DNA from: CAVPCZ01 sp963779225
Lineage (GTDB): Bacteria > Bacteroidota > Ignavibacteria > UBA10030 > UBA6906
Length of the DNA: 64,000 nt
Direction: 5' to 3'
Assembly: GCA_963779225.1 (NCBI GenBank)
Contig: CAVZWW010000003.1
Span: 2,108,001-2,172,000, forward strand
Part shown: positions 24,139 through 32,973 of the stretch, one piece after another
Layout: each line of letters begins with the position of its first letter
How positions within the stretch are numbered: the stretch's first letter is position 1
Notes under the pieces: generated by a model
What the model saw: only the letters and a program-made list of their open reading frames with translations
Told to the model about the DNA's origin: nothing
Database searches by the model: none
Translations under genes and position numbers: made by a program

Positions 24139-25605
24139 TTATCGTATGTCATAGCGCAGGAACGCGACAACGGCTCCCGCGAAGGCCAACAGTGTGGAGA
24201 GCACCAGCACGCCGGCATCCAGGACGACCGGTGCCGCGGCCTCGCCGAGCGAAAGGGATGGGGGGGCAAAGACGGGAAGATCGCTCAGATCCAGCGAGCC
24301 CCGTTCACGCGGAGCACTGAACTTGATCCCGGTTTCTGAGTCCACCGTGATCCGGAATCCTCCCGTTCCCCCCGAGGCCTTTTCTTTCTCTTCCACGTAC
24401 CTGGTGAACCGTGTTCGGTATTCCCGCATGGCGTCTTCATACCGGGATTTCAATCGGATGTCCGTCCCTCCGAGACTCATCGCCGCCAGTTGATATGCCG
24501 ATGCGGGCGAGAGACGCGACAGCGTAAATGCGAGAAGCTCCTGCTCCGCCTTCCTGTTCCGCAGATCCTCATTCAAGCGTACGGAGTAGTCGTCGATGTC
24601 CTTCTGGACCTGTTTCCTTTGTCTGTCGTCTTCGGCCATCCATTGCGGGAGTTTTTCATCCCGCGACTCTTCTCGTTGTTCCTTGGTCAGTCCTTCCATT
24701 CCGGATTGACGTGCCTCCCATCGTGCTTCCATCCCCTTCATATGTGTCTCCCAGCGGTCTTTGGCAAAAGCATCCCTCTGTGCTTCAACTTCTGCCACAC
24801 TCGGGACCGGTTTGAGCTGTCCCGCGGCCAGCACGCCGAGGCGGGGCAGGATCAGCACGAACGTGACCCAGGCAACGAGGGCCACGAGAAACGAAACCGA
24901 AGAACGGCGGGCGAGGGCGGAAACACAGACTCCCAGGGTGATGAAGAAGCTGAAGAACAGGAATGATACGCCGAGAAACAGGGAAAACCTGCCCCAGTCG
25001 CTCCCCGTAAACGGAACGTCATACATCAGAACGAGGAGCACGCCAAGAAGGAGGGGGATCATCAGAGGGATGGCCAGCCCGATCCACGAACCCGCGAGCT
25101 TGGCCAGGATATAGGTGCTCCGGGAGACAGGGTTGGCGAAGGTGAGCTGCAGCGTGCCCCCCTCACGCTCGCCGTTGATGGCGTCATAGGTGAACAGGAT
25201 GGCGAACAACGAGAGCACCACCTGCACGATGAACGCCAGATCTATTGACCGGAAGAGCGCGAAAATCGGGTCGTCGCCATACGCGCTGTGCCGCAGTTTG
25301 ATTCCCGACAGGGATTCAACCTCCGACAGCCTGCCGATATCGTTGGAGATGCCGGTGACAAAAACCTGCATCGGGTCGGGCTGCCGGTAGAGTTCGGTCG
25401 ACAATCCCATCCACGACGCCCGTGTTTTGAGCGTCTGCTCCGCCAGCTGCAGTCCCGCATCATGCTGCCGAACGGCGGTTCTGTACTCCTGGATTCCGAC
25501 AGAAACGCTCAGCAGGATGAGGATTGCGCAAACGGCAAACGTTGCGGCAAATTTTGGACTGACGAGAATCGCTTTCAGCTCTTTTTGAACCAACGTCGAA
25601 AGCAT
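24139..25605 (-). CDS. ABC-2 type transporter permease (paralogue B)
   Basis: 488 residues; ATG 25605 with GGAG upstream. One N-terminal helix, an extracytoplasmic loop, then helices with the ABC-2/NosY signature FTYDAINGEREGGTLQLTFANPVSRSTYILAKLAG, a hydrophobic cluster at 190-300, a long charged loop (residues about 300-430; WETHMKGMEARWEARQ) and a final helix. It is a paralogue of the permease encoded next upstream (same YDAINGE and TLxLTFANPV motifs), so the two probably form a heterodimeric channel for the ATPase at 27088. Last gene of the operon. Confidence 0.9.
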   Translation of the reverse strand: MLSTLVQKELKAILVSPKFAATFAVCAILILLSVSVGIQEYRTAVRQHDAGLQLAEQTLKTRASWMGLSTELYRQPDPMQVFVTGISNDIGRLSEVESLSGIKLRHSAYGDDPIFALFRSIDLAFIVQVVLSLFAILFTYDAINGEREGGTLQLTFANPVSRSTYILAKLAGSWIGLAIPLMIPLLLGVLLVLMYDVPFTGSDWGRFSLFLGVSFLFFSFFITLGVCVSALARRSSVSFLVALVAWVTFVLILPRLGVLAAGQLKPVPSVAEVEAQRDAFAKDRWETHMKGMEARWEARQSGMEGLTKEQREESRDEKLPQWMAEDDRQRKQVQKDIDDYSVRLNEDLRNRKAEQELLAFTLSRLSPASAYQLAAMSLGGTDIRLKSRYEDAMREYRTRFTRYVEEKEKASGGTGGFRITVDSETGIKFSAPRERGSLDLSDLPVFAPPSLSLGEAAAPVVLDAGVLVLSTLLAFAGAVVAFLRYDIR

Positions 25606-25654
25606 AGTGAGGCTCCCTTGCATGGAAATGACTCTGAGTTCTTCCGAGACCTGA

Positions 25655-27067
25655 TTAACGCAGGTCGTACCTCGTGAACGCGACATGGGCTGCGGCGAAG
25701 AACAGCAGACAGAAAAGAGCCAGGAGACCCATATCCGGTATCGCTGCTGGCAGGACATCATTCAGGGAGAGCGGACGGTACAGGAACGGGGGGAGTTCCT
25801 GCGGATCGATCGGCCTGGGTTGTTCTCCGCTTTCCTGCCGCATCCGGAACACCATGCCGCCTCCGGGATTCAGTCCGGTTTTGTCCAGCATGAATTTTCC
25901 ATACGTCTGCTGGTAAGCCCTTGCTTCACTGCGATAGCGTTCCTGAAGATCGAGGGATGTCCCGGCGAGTTGTGATGCCGCCAGGGAGAAGGACGCGCAT
26001 GGGGACAGCCGGGCGATGCCGAACGCCAGGGTCTGCTGAACCTTCTGTGCATTTTGACGTTCTTCGTTGAGACGGGCGGACAGCTCGTTCATCCGCTTCT
26101 CCCGTTCGTCGGCGATGGATCCCATGAACTTCTGGAATTCATTGATCATCTTCTGGGCATCGCCGGTTGTTGCCGGCTTGAAGGTGCTCATCTTCCGGCT
26201 GTCCTCTGTCCAGAGCTGCTGGTTCAGGCGGGCCTTCTGTGCCCCGATCTCGTCAACGGAGAGGACGTCCACGGCCCGACCAGCGACCAGGATGGCGGTG
26301 CGGGGCAGGATCAACACCGCAAAAATCCAGATGACAAGAAGCGTCAGGAAAGAATTGGCGGAACGAACGGTCATGGCCGATACTGCAACAGCGATCGTCA
26401 GAAAAACAGTGAAATAGAGAAATCCGGCGAAGACGATCAGAACAAGTCTCGTCCAGCCGTCGGCCGACATCGGTACGCCCATTACGACGAGGAGGAGTGA
26501 ACCGAGCAGGATCGGGGTCAGCAGCGGGACCGCCAGCGCGAGGAACGCGCCGAGCAATTTGCCTGTCAGGTACACATGCCGGGGGACGGGATTTGCGAAG
26601 GTCAGGCGCAGTGTCCCGCGTTCCTTTTCCCCGTTGATAGCGTCATACGCGAAAAGGATGGCAAACAGGGAGAGGACAATCTGAAAGATGAACTCCAGGT
26701 CCAGGAAACGGAACACGGCAAACACCGGCTCCTCATTGTACCGGCTGTCGTCCTGGAGCAGTTCCCCCCGGCCTTGCACTTCGGTCGTGCGTCCGATATC
26801 GTTGGCCACTCCGGAGACCAGGCATGCGAGTGGATCAGGGGGGAGGAAAATCCGGTTATGCCGGACCATGATCCAGTCTGTGAGTCCTTCGAGTTGCTTG
26901 AGATTCTCGCGTTTCGCAGCTTCATACCTTGCAACCTGGGTATGGTACGTTGCAGCCCCTGAGTAGAATGCCAGGAGAATTAACAGCGAGGAGACAGCGA
27001 ATGACACGGCGAATTTCGTTGTGCCGATGATATCGCGGAGTTCCTTTTCAACAATGAGGCGTAACAT
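25655..27067 (-). CDS. ABC-2 type transporter permease (paralogue A)
   Basis: 470 residues, the same architecture as its downstream paralogue: N-terminal helix, loop, FAYDAINGEKERGTLRLTFANPVPRHVYLTGKLLG, core helices, a charged loop with KMSTFKPATTGDAQKMINEF, and a last C-terminal helix ending FTRYDLR (FLRYDIR in the paralogue). Large periplasmic insertions between helices are typical of the DUF3526-type ABC-2 permeases found in Bacteroidota. Gap of 20 bp from the ATPase. Substrate unknown; export or envelope work is more likely than uptake because no binding protein is present. Confidence 0.9.
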   Translation of the reverse strand: MLRLIVEKELRDIIGTTKFAVSFAVSSLLILLAFYSGAATYHTQVARYEAAKRENLKQLEGLTDWIMVRHNRIFLPPDPLACLVSGVANDIGRTTEVQGRGELLQDDSRYNEEPVFAVFRFLDLEFIFQIVLSLFAILFAYDAINGEKERGTLRLTFANPVPRHVYLTGKLLGAFLALAVPLLTPILLGSLLLVVMGVPMSADGWTRLVLIVFAGFLYFTVFLTIAVAVSAMTVRSANSFLTLLVIWIFAVLILPRTAILVAGRAVDVLSVDEIGAQKARLNQQLWTEDSRKMSTFKPATTGDAQKMINEFQKFMGSIADEREKRMNELSARLNEERQNAQKVQQTLAFGIARLSPCASFSLAASQLAGTSLDLQERYRSEARAYQQTYGKFMLDKTGLNPGGGMVFRMRQESGEQPRPIDPQELPPFLYRPLSLNDVLPAAIPDMGLLALFCLLFFAAAHVAFTRYDLR

Positions 27068-27087
27068 TCAGTAGTCTCCGGTTGTCG

Positions 27088-27828
27088 TCAGGCTGCAGCG
27101 CCGTTATGTCCGGCCATGTGCTGCAGGTACACCTGTTCGAGGTCTTCTTTCACGAGATCCGCTGAGGGCCGCTGCATGACCAGTTTGCCGCGGTTCATGA
27201 TGCCCACGATATCCGCGATCTCTTTTGCACGGAAAATGTCATGGGTCGACATGAGGATCGCCTTTCCTTCAGCCCGTAATGATGCGAGCAAGCCGATGAA
27301 TTCAAATCCAGCCTGGGGGTCGAGACCCGATGTCGGCTCATCCAGCAGGATGGCCGGGGCGTTTTTCAGTATGGCGATAGCGATCCCGCATTTCTGACGC
27401 ATCCCCTTCGAAAAGCCCTTGAGGCGCTTCTGATGTGCCTCCTCCTGAAGGCCGACGCGAAGCAACACCTCCCGGTAGTGGTCTTTCGTCAATCCCTTGC
27501 GGCCGCTTAGCCGGGTGAAGTAGTCCAGGTTCTGGATCGCGGTGAAGTTGGGATAGAGCATCACGTTTTCGGAGACAAAGGCGATCTTCTCCTTCGCCTT
27601 CAGCGGCTCCTTGTGTGTCGCGATGCCGTCGATGCGCGCCTCGCCCTCCGTCGGCTCTATGAAATTCAGAAACAGATTGATCGTCGTGGTCTTCCCTGCG
27701 CCGTTGCCACCGAGCATGGTGTATATCTGGCCGGGGGCCACCGTGAAGGAGATATGATCGAGGGCGAGTACGCCATCCTCATACCGTTTGGTGAGGTGGA
27801 GAGCCTCGAACATGGGTTGTGTGGACAT
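27088..27828 (-). CDS. ABC transporter ATP-binding protein
   Basis: 246 residues with all ABC motifs: Walker A GGNGAGKTT, Q-loop region (IAFVSENVMLYPNFTAIQNL), signature as FSKGMRQK (the LSGGQ variant common in ABC-2 exporters), Walker B AILLDEPTSGLD and the switch His in ILMSTHD. Drives the two ABC-2 permeases encoded downstream. The order in the operon is PDZ protein, NEW3 protein, ATPase, permease A, permease B. Confidence 0.95.
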   Translation of the reverse strand: MSTQPMFEALHLTKRYEDGVLALDHISFTVAPGQIYTMLGGNGAGKTTTINLFLNFIEPTEGEARIDGIATHKEPLKAKEKIAFVSENVMLYPNFTAIQNLDYFTRLSGRKGLTKDHYREVLLRVGLQEEAHQKRLKGFSKGMRQKCGIAIAILKNAPAILLDEPTSGLDPQAGFEFIGLLASLRAEGKAILMSTHDIFRAKEIADIVGIMNRGKLVMQRPSADLVKEDLEQVYLQHMAGHNGAAA

Positions 27829-27848
27829 AACAGAAACCTCCGGAGTGT

Positions 27849-29336
27849 TTATTTTCGTGAGAGACGGACGCCGAAAATCACGATTCCTGTGACCAGCCCG
27901 AGAATGACCAGCACCACCAGCGCCGTGCCGAGGACGTTCGTACCGGCGGCGACCTCAACAGTCACCGTTTTGTCCTCGGCATTAACGGGACGGTTGTCCG
28001 AAAGCCCGCTGATGCGGAGACGAATTTCGTATCGCCCCACCGCGATATCCGGCGGGGGAGTGAACGAAAGCTGGACGCGCCGCTCTTCCCCGATGCCGAG
28101 TGCCGGTACCACGGCGGGTTCGGCCTGTTTGCTCCAATTGAGGGGCGGATCGATCTTCACCTCCACGTTGTCGAGACGCCGTGACCCTTCGTTCACCAGC
28201 TCGAGGCTCATCCGGACGCTTCCGTCAGGTTTGATGGTGTGGAACAATTGCGGTGCCTTCACCACGAGTTTTCCCTGTCCGCGGGGTGTCAGCTCCAGCT
28301 TCACGAATCCGACATTCAGGCGTTCCACTTCTTCCTGCGACCACTGCCTGGTTCCAAGGTCCGTGAGTGTAGAGGCCTTATCCCGGGGAATGACGATGAC
28401 ATAGAAGGGGATCGGTGTATCCATGGGGACCACCTCCGTCGGCCGGTCGGGTAGGGAAATCTGGAGTGCGGCCTTTCGCGTATTCGTTGTTTCCGTGAAC
28501 TTGAACTGGCTCAGGCGCGCCGCACTCCCCGGATCCTTGAAGAATCGGTCGATCTGAGGTGGCAGATTCAGTACCTCGAGACTGAACGTGTTGCTGACAA
28601 CACTGAAGAGCTCCAGGGTCAGGTCGAATGTTGCGGATGTGCCGAGTTCGACTTCCTGGGAAAACTGCTGGGACTGCACGGCGACTCTGTTGACCGAGGC
28701 GTCCTTCTGCAGGAAGATCTTCATGGAGCGCGTTGTGCCGTTGCCATAGATCATGTTCACCGTAACGGCATCCAGGTCCTGCAGCAGGACAATGTCCATT
28801 GTCACCGGATCCCCGAATTTCAGCTGTGCGATCTTGGCTTCATACGGCTGACTGATAATGGCGCCTTCCGCGTTGGAGAGTGAGATGTAGACATTGTTTA
28901 CCACATCCGGCTGGAGAGAGCGAAAGAGCTTATCGTCGATGTTGAGAAGCTTCTGAAATTCCGCTGATTCCCCGGAAGTATTGGCGATCGTAAGCCGGAC
29001 ATGCTTGGTACCGTCGCGGGCCTGGTATTTCAACGCGCGGGCGACGGAGACAAACTGCTGTTCGAAAAGCACCGCCAGCAGGGATTGTTGGTAGTTGACC
29101 TCGGCATCGGCAAATACATTACGGGAACGGTCCAGTTCGGCCTGGGAGATGAGTTTGCGGTTGTACATCTCCAGCTGCCGTTCATAGTCCCGTCTGGTCG
29201 TTTCGTACGCCTCTTTTGCGCGCTTCAGGCCCAGCACGCGGTATTTGTCGTCCCGCTGGTTGTAGTTAACCTGTGCTGTGAGAACATGGAAACAGCATAC
29301 TCCTAAGGCGAGAAGAACCATGAGGCGGGCCGTCAT
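27849..29336 (-). CDS. Exported NEW3-domain protein with coiled coil and C-terminal anchor
   Basis: 495 residues. Signal peptide (LMVLLALGVCCFHVLTAQ), then a coiled coil at about 30-80 (LKRAKEAYETTRRDYERQLEMYNRKL) that resembles the hairpin of periplasmic adaptor proteins, then beta-rich Ig-like domains ending in a NEW3 domain (SLELVNEGSRRLDNVEVKIDPPLNW) and a C-terminal transmembrane helix (LGTALVVLVILGLVTGIVIFG). Start overlaps the PDZ gene stop by four bases. Topology suggests a periplasmic protein anchored in the inner membrane beside the ABC-2 channel. Its function is not known. Confidence 0.75.
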   Translation of the reverse strand: MTARLMVLLALGVCCFHVLTAQVNYNQRDDKYRVLGLKRAKEAYETTRRDYERQLEMYNRKLISQAELDRSRNVFADAEVNYQQSLLAVLFEQQFVSVARALKYQARDGTKHVRLTIANTSGESAEFQKLLNIDDKLFRSLQPDVVNNVYISLSNAEGAIISQPYEAKIAQLKFGDPVTMDIVLLQDLDAVTVNMIYGNGTTRSMKIFLQKDASVNRVAVQSQQFSQEVELGTSATFDLTLELFSVVSNTFSLEVLNLPPQIDRFFKDPGSAARLSQFKFTETTNTRKAALQISLPDRPTEVVPMDTPIPFYVIVIPRDKASTLTDLGTRQWSQEEVERLNVGFVKLELTPRGQGKLVVKAPQLFHTIKPDGSVRMSLELVNEGSRRLDNVEVKIDPPLNWSKQAEPAVVPALGIGEERRVQLSFTPPPDIAVGRYEIRLRISGLSDNRPVNAEDKTVTVEVAAGTNVLGTALVVLVILGLVTGIVIFGVRLSRK

Positions 29337-30082
29337 CGGATCTCCTGGCGGATAATCGTCTGTCCGGCCGGCTGGGGCTTGACGAAAGTGACTGATACGG
29401 TTTTCCCGTCACGCTGGAGTTCCCAGACCACGGGAGTTCCAACCTTCAGAGCGTCGTACGCGGTGACGAAGGCCTGAAGTGAGGTCACCTTCGTTCCATT
29501 CATCGATCCGAGGACATCGCCTTCCTTCACATCGAGCCCGCGGACAGCGCTTTTTCCCGCCGGCAGGATCTCGGTGACGGAGACACGTTTCCCTTTCTCG
29601 GACAGCGCCACTCCCACTGCGGGGAACACTTCCGTCCCGGGGGAGTCATTGGTGACAATCCGCATGGTCCTCTTCGGGAGATCTTCGGGATTCGCTTTGG
29701 GGAAGGCGGCGATCAACAACTCCTGACCTCGCTGGAGTCCGAGCGCGAACTCCGCCCCGATAGCTGTGGCTGTATACAATTTCTTCAGATCGGCGATGGT
29801 TTTGACACGCTTGCCGTTTGCCAGCAGAACCATGTCTCCGGATTTGATATCAACAGACTTGTACGGCTCCTGGAGTTGTGCTGCCGGAGGCGCCAGCTGA
29901 ATCTTCAATTCCTTTCCCTCTGCAATGACCAGCGTGGCGATTTCCGGCAGAAAGAAAGCCTCCTCCGCTGAGAAGCGCAGAATTCGGGTTGAGTCGGCCG
30001 GAACGGACGCGTGAAGGAACACGGGGGCAAACCCCGGGAGAAGAAAACATGCGGACAGTGCGAGCGCCAGACGTGCCGACAT
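29333..30082 (-). CDS. Exported PDZ-domain protein
   Basis: 249 residues; ATG 30082 was chosen because GGAG lies eight bases upstream and a signal peptide follows at once (LALALSACFLLPGFAPVFLH). Two PDZ-like segments: one around IKSGDMVLLANGKRVKTIADLKK and a clearer one at the C-terminus (VSVTEILPAGKSAVRGLDVKEGD). No protease domain is present. First gene of the ABC/NEW3 operon. It may bind exported peptides or regulate the complex. The operon is divergent from a kinase/regulator pair with probable binding sites between them. Confidence 0.8.
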   Translation of the reverse strand: MSARLALALSACFLLPGFAPVFLHASVPADSTRILRFSAEEAFFLPEIATLVIAEGKELKIQLAPPAAQLQEPYKSVDIKSGDMVLLANGKRVKTIADLKKLYTATAIGAEFALGLQRGQELLIAAFPKANPEDLPKRTMRIVTNDSPGTEVFPAVGVALSEKGKRVSVTEILPAGKSAVRGLDVKEGDVLGSMNGTKVTSLQAFVTAYDALKVGTPVVWELQRDGKTVSVTFVKPQPAGQTIIRQEIR

Positions 30083-30325
30083 AGAAGTGCCTCCATGGAA
30101 GAAGAGCGTTCCCCGCTGCTGGAGCGATCGGGAAGTCCAAACTGACCGAGCCCTTCCACCGATATTTTCGGACAGCGCAAGATGGTGTCCCGGCATGAAA
30201 CGAGCCCCGTCCGGAGCGGGTTGTCCCTCATCGCAACTGCCGTGCAGCGGGGATTCCGCCTCCGGGGAGAAAAGTGAGGCCAATCAGTATGACGACAAGA
30301 TAGTCGGCGTGTTGCACAAAGAGAA

Positions 30326-30360
30326 GTTAAACTCCGTGATGGAGTGTTAAGAGATGTTAA
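30326..30360. promoter_or_regulatory. GTTAA direct repeats with 10-bp period, probable OmpR-type regulator site
   Basis: GTTAA at 30326, 30346 and 30356, with GTGAT filling the register at 30336: four half-sites spaced exactly 10 bp. Direct repeats at one helical turn are how OmpR/PhoP/CpxR-type regulators bind. They lie 40 bases before the histidine kinase gene in the 317-base divergent gap 30083-30399, which otherwise holds a TATATT at 30389 and no gene. Confidence 0.6.
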
Positions 30361-30399
30361 GCCGCATGGATCTCTCGTCCCGGAAGTGTATATTGCAGC

Positions 30400-32094
30400 A
30401 TGGTCCTGAAACGCCCATCCATATGGCTACTTGTGTCGGCAGTCGTGATGGCGCTGGCCGGATTGATCGCCGTACAGGTGTACCTGCTGACGAACGCCTT
30501 TGAACTGAAAGAACAGGCTTTCAAACAGAATGTTGCGGGGGCACTCGGCATGACGTCCGTCCGCCTGGCAACCAGTGAGACCGTAGCAAATGTATTTCGT
30601 GTTGACGCCGGGAGAAAGAGCGGCGGTGCGACAATTGTGACGACGGAAGTCCGCACAAACGAAATAGGCGGGAAGGATCGGTCTGACAGTGCGCGTACCG
30701 TAAGCCGGGTTGTTCCCCCGATGCCCGTCCGCGTTGAAGGTGATTCCTTCATATATACGATCTCCACGCCGCAACGCGTCCGGATCGTCCTGGCCGATGT
30801 TGCCGGAAATGACAGCCTCGTTGTGGATACCTTGAAGCCTGCAGGCGAGTACAGCCTTCTGCTTCACGGCGCTGCACGGGGGCAAGGGTTCTTCTACCGA
30901 TTCACCACAGACAGTTTTGCGGTTATCGCGAACATCACCGAAGGGGTTCCGCCGGCTGTTGTCCGGCAGCCGGAAAACGAGCGGGAGAGACAAGTGCTCG
31001 TTTCACGGGTGATGGAGAATCTGTGGGTCAGTGACCGCGAGCCTCTTGAACGCCGTATCCACCCGACGACACTTGATACCGTTCTCCGGCGCAGCCTGCG
31101 GGAAGTCGGGATCCCGCTCGATGTTGCCTATGGTGTCCTGCTGCCGGGCGATTCGATCACCATGGCCATGCCTCCCGAGCAGGCACATTTACTCCGGGCC
31201 TCTGCGTATCGCGCCCCGCTCTTTCTTGGGGAGGGGGGGGCACAGCGGGCTTTTCTGGTGGTCTTCTTTCCGGGTCAGCAGCTCTATCTTCTGCAACAGC
31301 TCTGGCCCGTGTTGCTCGCTTCGATCCTGTTTGTTACGTTGGTGGTATCCGGTTTTGTCTACACCATCCGGACAATTGTGCGGCAGCAGAGGCTTTCGGG
31401 GTTAATGGTGGACTTTGTCAACAACATGACCCATGAATTCAAGACTCCGATCTCCACCGTGGCGCTGGCGAGCGAAGCAATCGGCAGACCCGATGTCGCG
31501 ACGAAGCGCGCGAAAGTGCAGCAATACAACAGGATGATTGCGGAGGAAACGCACCGCATGAAGGCGCAGGTGGACCGGATCCTTCAGATGGCGCAACTCG
31601 AGGAAGGGGATATAGAGCTGACCCGGAGTGTGGTGGACGTTCATGATCTGATCGGGAAGGCAGCCGGCACATTTGCCCTTCAGGTGGAATCCCGTGGCGG
31701 ACGGATAACGCTGGATCTTCGTGCCGGAGCCCATACGCTCTCGGGAGATGCGGTATTTTTGTCGAACATCGTTCATAACCTGCTCGACAACGCGAACAAA
31801 TACTCCCCAAACGCTCCGGAAATCACCCTTGCAACATTAAACGAGGATGGCATGTTGGTCGTGCGTGTCAGCGACCGGGGCTGCGGTATAGCAGCGGAGC
31901 ATCAGAAAAAGGTCTTCGAGAAGTATTACCGGGTACCAACAGGAAATCTGCACGATGTGAAGGGATTTGGCATCGGTTTGAGCTATGTCAAGCTTCTTGT
32001 TGAAGCTCACGGCGGGAGCATTTCCCTGCACAGTGAAGAGGGTGTTGGAACGGATATTGAGGTGCGGTTGCCGGTGAAGACCACAACGTGGTGA
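30400..32094 (+). CDS. Sensor histidine kinase, RprX-like
   Basis: 564 residues. One N-terminal helix (IWLLVSAVVMALAGLIAVQVYLL), a periplasmic sensor of about 270 residues with no named fold, a second helix (VLLASILFVTLVVSGFVYTI), then HisKA with H-box MTHEFKTPIS, N-box HNLLDNANKYSP, G1 VSDRGCGI, F-box FEKYYRVPTGN and G2 GFGIGLSYV. Typical of Bacteroidota RprX/Y systems. There is no ribosome site before ATG 30400, and a TATATT at 30389-30394 is so close that the mRNA may be leaderless. It is followed six bases later by its response regulator. Confidence 0.93.
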   Translation: MVLKRPSIWLLVSAVVMALAGLIAVQVYLLTNAFELKEQAFKQNVAGALGMTSVRLATSETVANVFRVDAGRKSGGATIVTTEVRTNEIGGKDRSDSARTVSRVVPPMPVRVEGDSFIYTISTPQRVRIVLADVAGNDSLVVDTLKPAGEYSLLLHGAARGQGFFYRFTTDSFAVIANITEGVPPAVVRQPENERERQVLVSRVMENLWVSDREPLERRIHPTTLDTVLRRSLREVGIPLDVAYGVLLPGDSITMAMPPEQAHLLRASAYRAPLFLGEGGAQRAFLVVFFPGQQLYLLQQLWPVLLASILFVTLVVSGFVYTIRTIVRQQRLSGLMVDFVNNMTHEFKTPISTVALASEAIGRPDVATKRAKVQQYNRMIAEETHRMKAQVDRILQMAQLEEGDIELTRSVVDVHDLIGKAAGTFALQVESRGGRITLDLRAGAHTLSGDAVFLSNIVHNLLDNANKYSPNAPEITLATLNEDGMLVVRVSDRGCGIAAEHQKKVFEKYYRVPTGNLHDVKGFGIGLSYVKLLVEAHGGSISLHSEEGVGTDIEVRLPVKTTTW

Positions 32095-32100
32095 GTTCAT

Positions 32101-32796
32101 ATGAAACCATCGGTCCTTCTGCTTGAAGACGATCCCAACCTGGGTCTGATTCTCCAAGAGCATCTGGAGCTGAACAGCTACACGGTGAAGCTCTGCGTGA
32201 ATGGCGAACAGGGCCTCACTGCATTTTCCCGGGGCAGATTCACGCTATGCCTGGTGGATGTGATGATGCCCCGGAAAGACGGTTTCACCTTTGCGCGGGA
32301 GGTGCGGCGTCGCGACACACAGACACCCCTGATCTTTCTCACTGCCCGGTCACTCAAGGAGGACCGGATTGAGGGGTTGAAGATCGGAGCGGACGACTAC
32401 GTCACAAAACCGTTCAGCATGGAGGAATTGCTCCTCCGCATCCAGGCGGTCCTGAAGCGGAGCGGCCGGGAACAGCCTCCGGGTGATCGACCCACGATAT
32501 TCGCCATCGGTTCGTATTCCTTCGATCATACCGCGCGAACGCTGCGGCGCAATTCCCGTTCACGAACGCTTACCGCCCGCGAGGCGGACCTCTTGCGCCT
32601 CCTGTGTGTGCACGTCAACGCAACACTTGATCGATCCCTGGCGCTCAAAGAGATCTGGAGTGACGACTCGTACTTCAACGGGAGGAGTATGGACGTGTTT
32701 GTGTCGAAGCTGCGGAAGTACTTGAAAGCCGATGCCGGTATTGCCATACTGAGTGTCCACGGCAGGGGTCTGTCCCTTGTGGTGAAGAAAAACTGA
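32101..32796 (+). CDS. OmpR-family response regulator, RprY-like
   Basis: 231 residues. Receiver domain with acidic pair (LEDDPN), phospho-acceptor Asp in LCLVDVMMPRKDG and the KPF lysine; C-terminal winged helix of the OmpR/PhoB type (LTAREADLLRLLCVH, RSLALKEIWSDDSYFNGRSMDVFVSKLRKYL). Cognate to the upstream kinase. Probable binding sites are the GTTAA repeats at 30326, which would let the pair control itself and the divergent PDZ/NEW3/ABC operon. Confidence 0.95.
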   Translation: MKPSVLLLEDDPNLGLILQEHLELNSYTVKLCVNGEQGLTAFSRGRFTLCLVDVMMPRKDGFTFAREVRRRDTQTPLIFLTARSLKEDRIEGLKIGADDYVTKPFSMEELLLRIQAVLKRSGREQPPGDRPTIFAIGSYSFDHTARTLRRNSRSRTLTAREADLLRLLCVHVNATLDRSLALKEIWSDDSYFNGRSMDVFVSKLRKYLKADAGIAILSVHGRGLSLVVKKN

Positions 32797-32973
32797 AAAA
32801 CCCCTACCTTCCTGCCGGACATTGCCCCCTTGAAATTGATCCTGGCATGCCCCCTCCAACGGGGTCCAATTCATATGTACGTGTTTGGACCAGGAAACCG
32901 GGAGCAGATCCGGCCATAAACTTCTGGATGAGGACTCCGGAGGGCGCGGAAACTCTGCCTCGTGCAGATGAAC

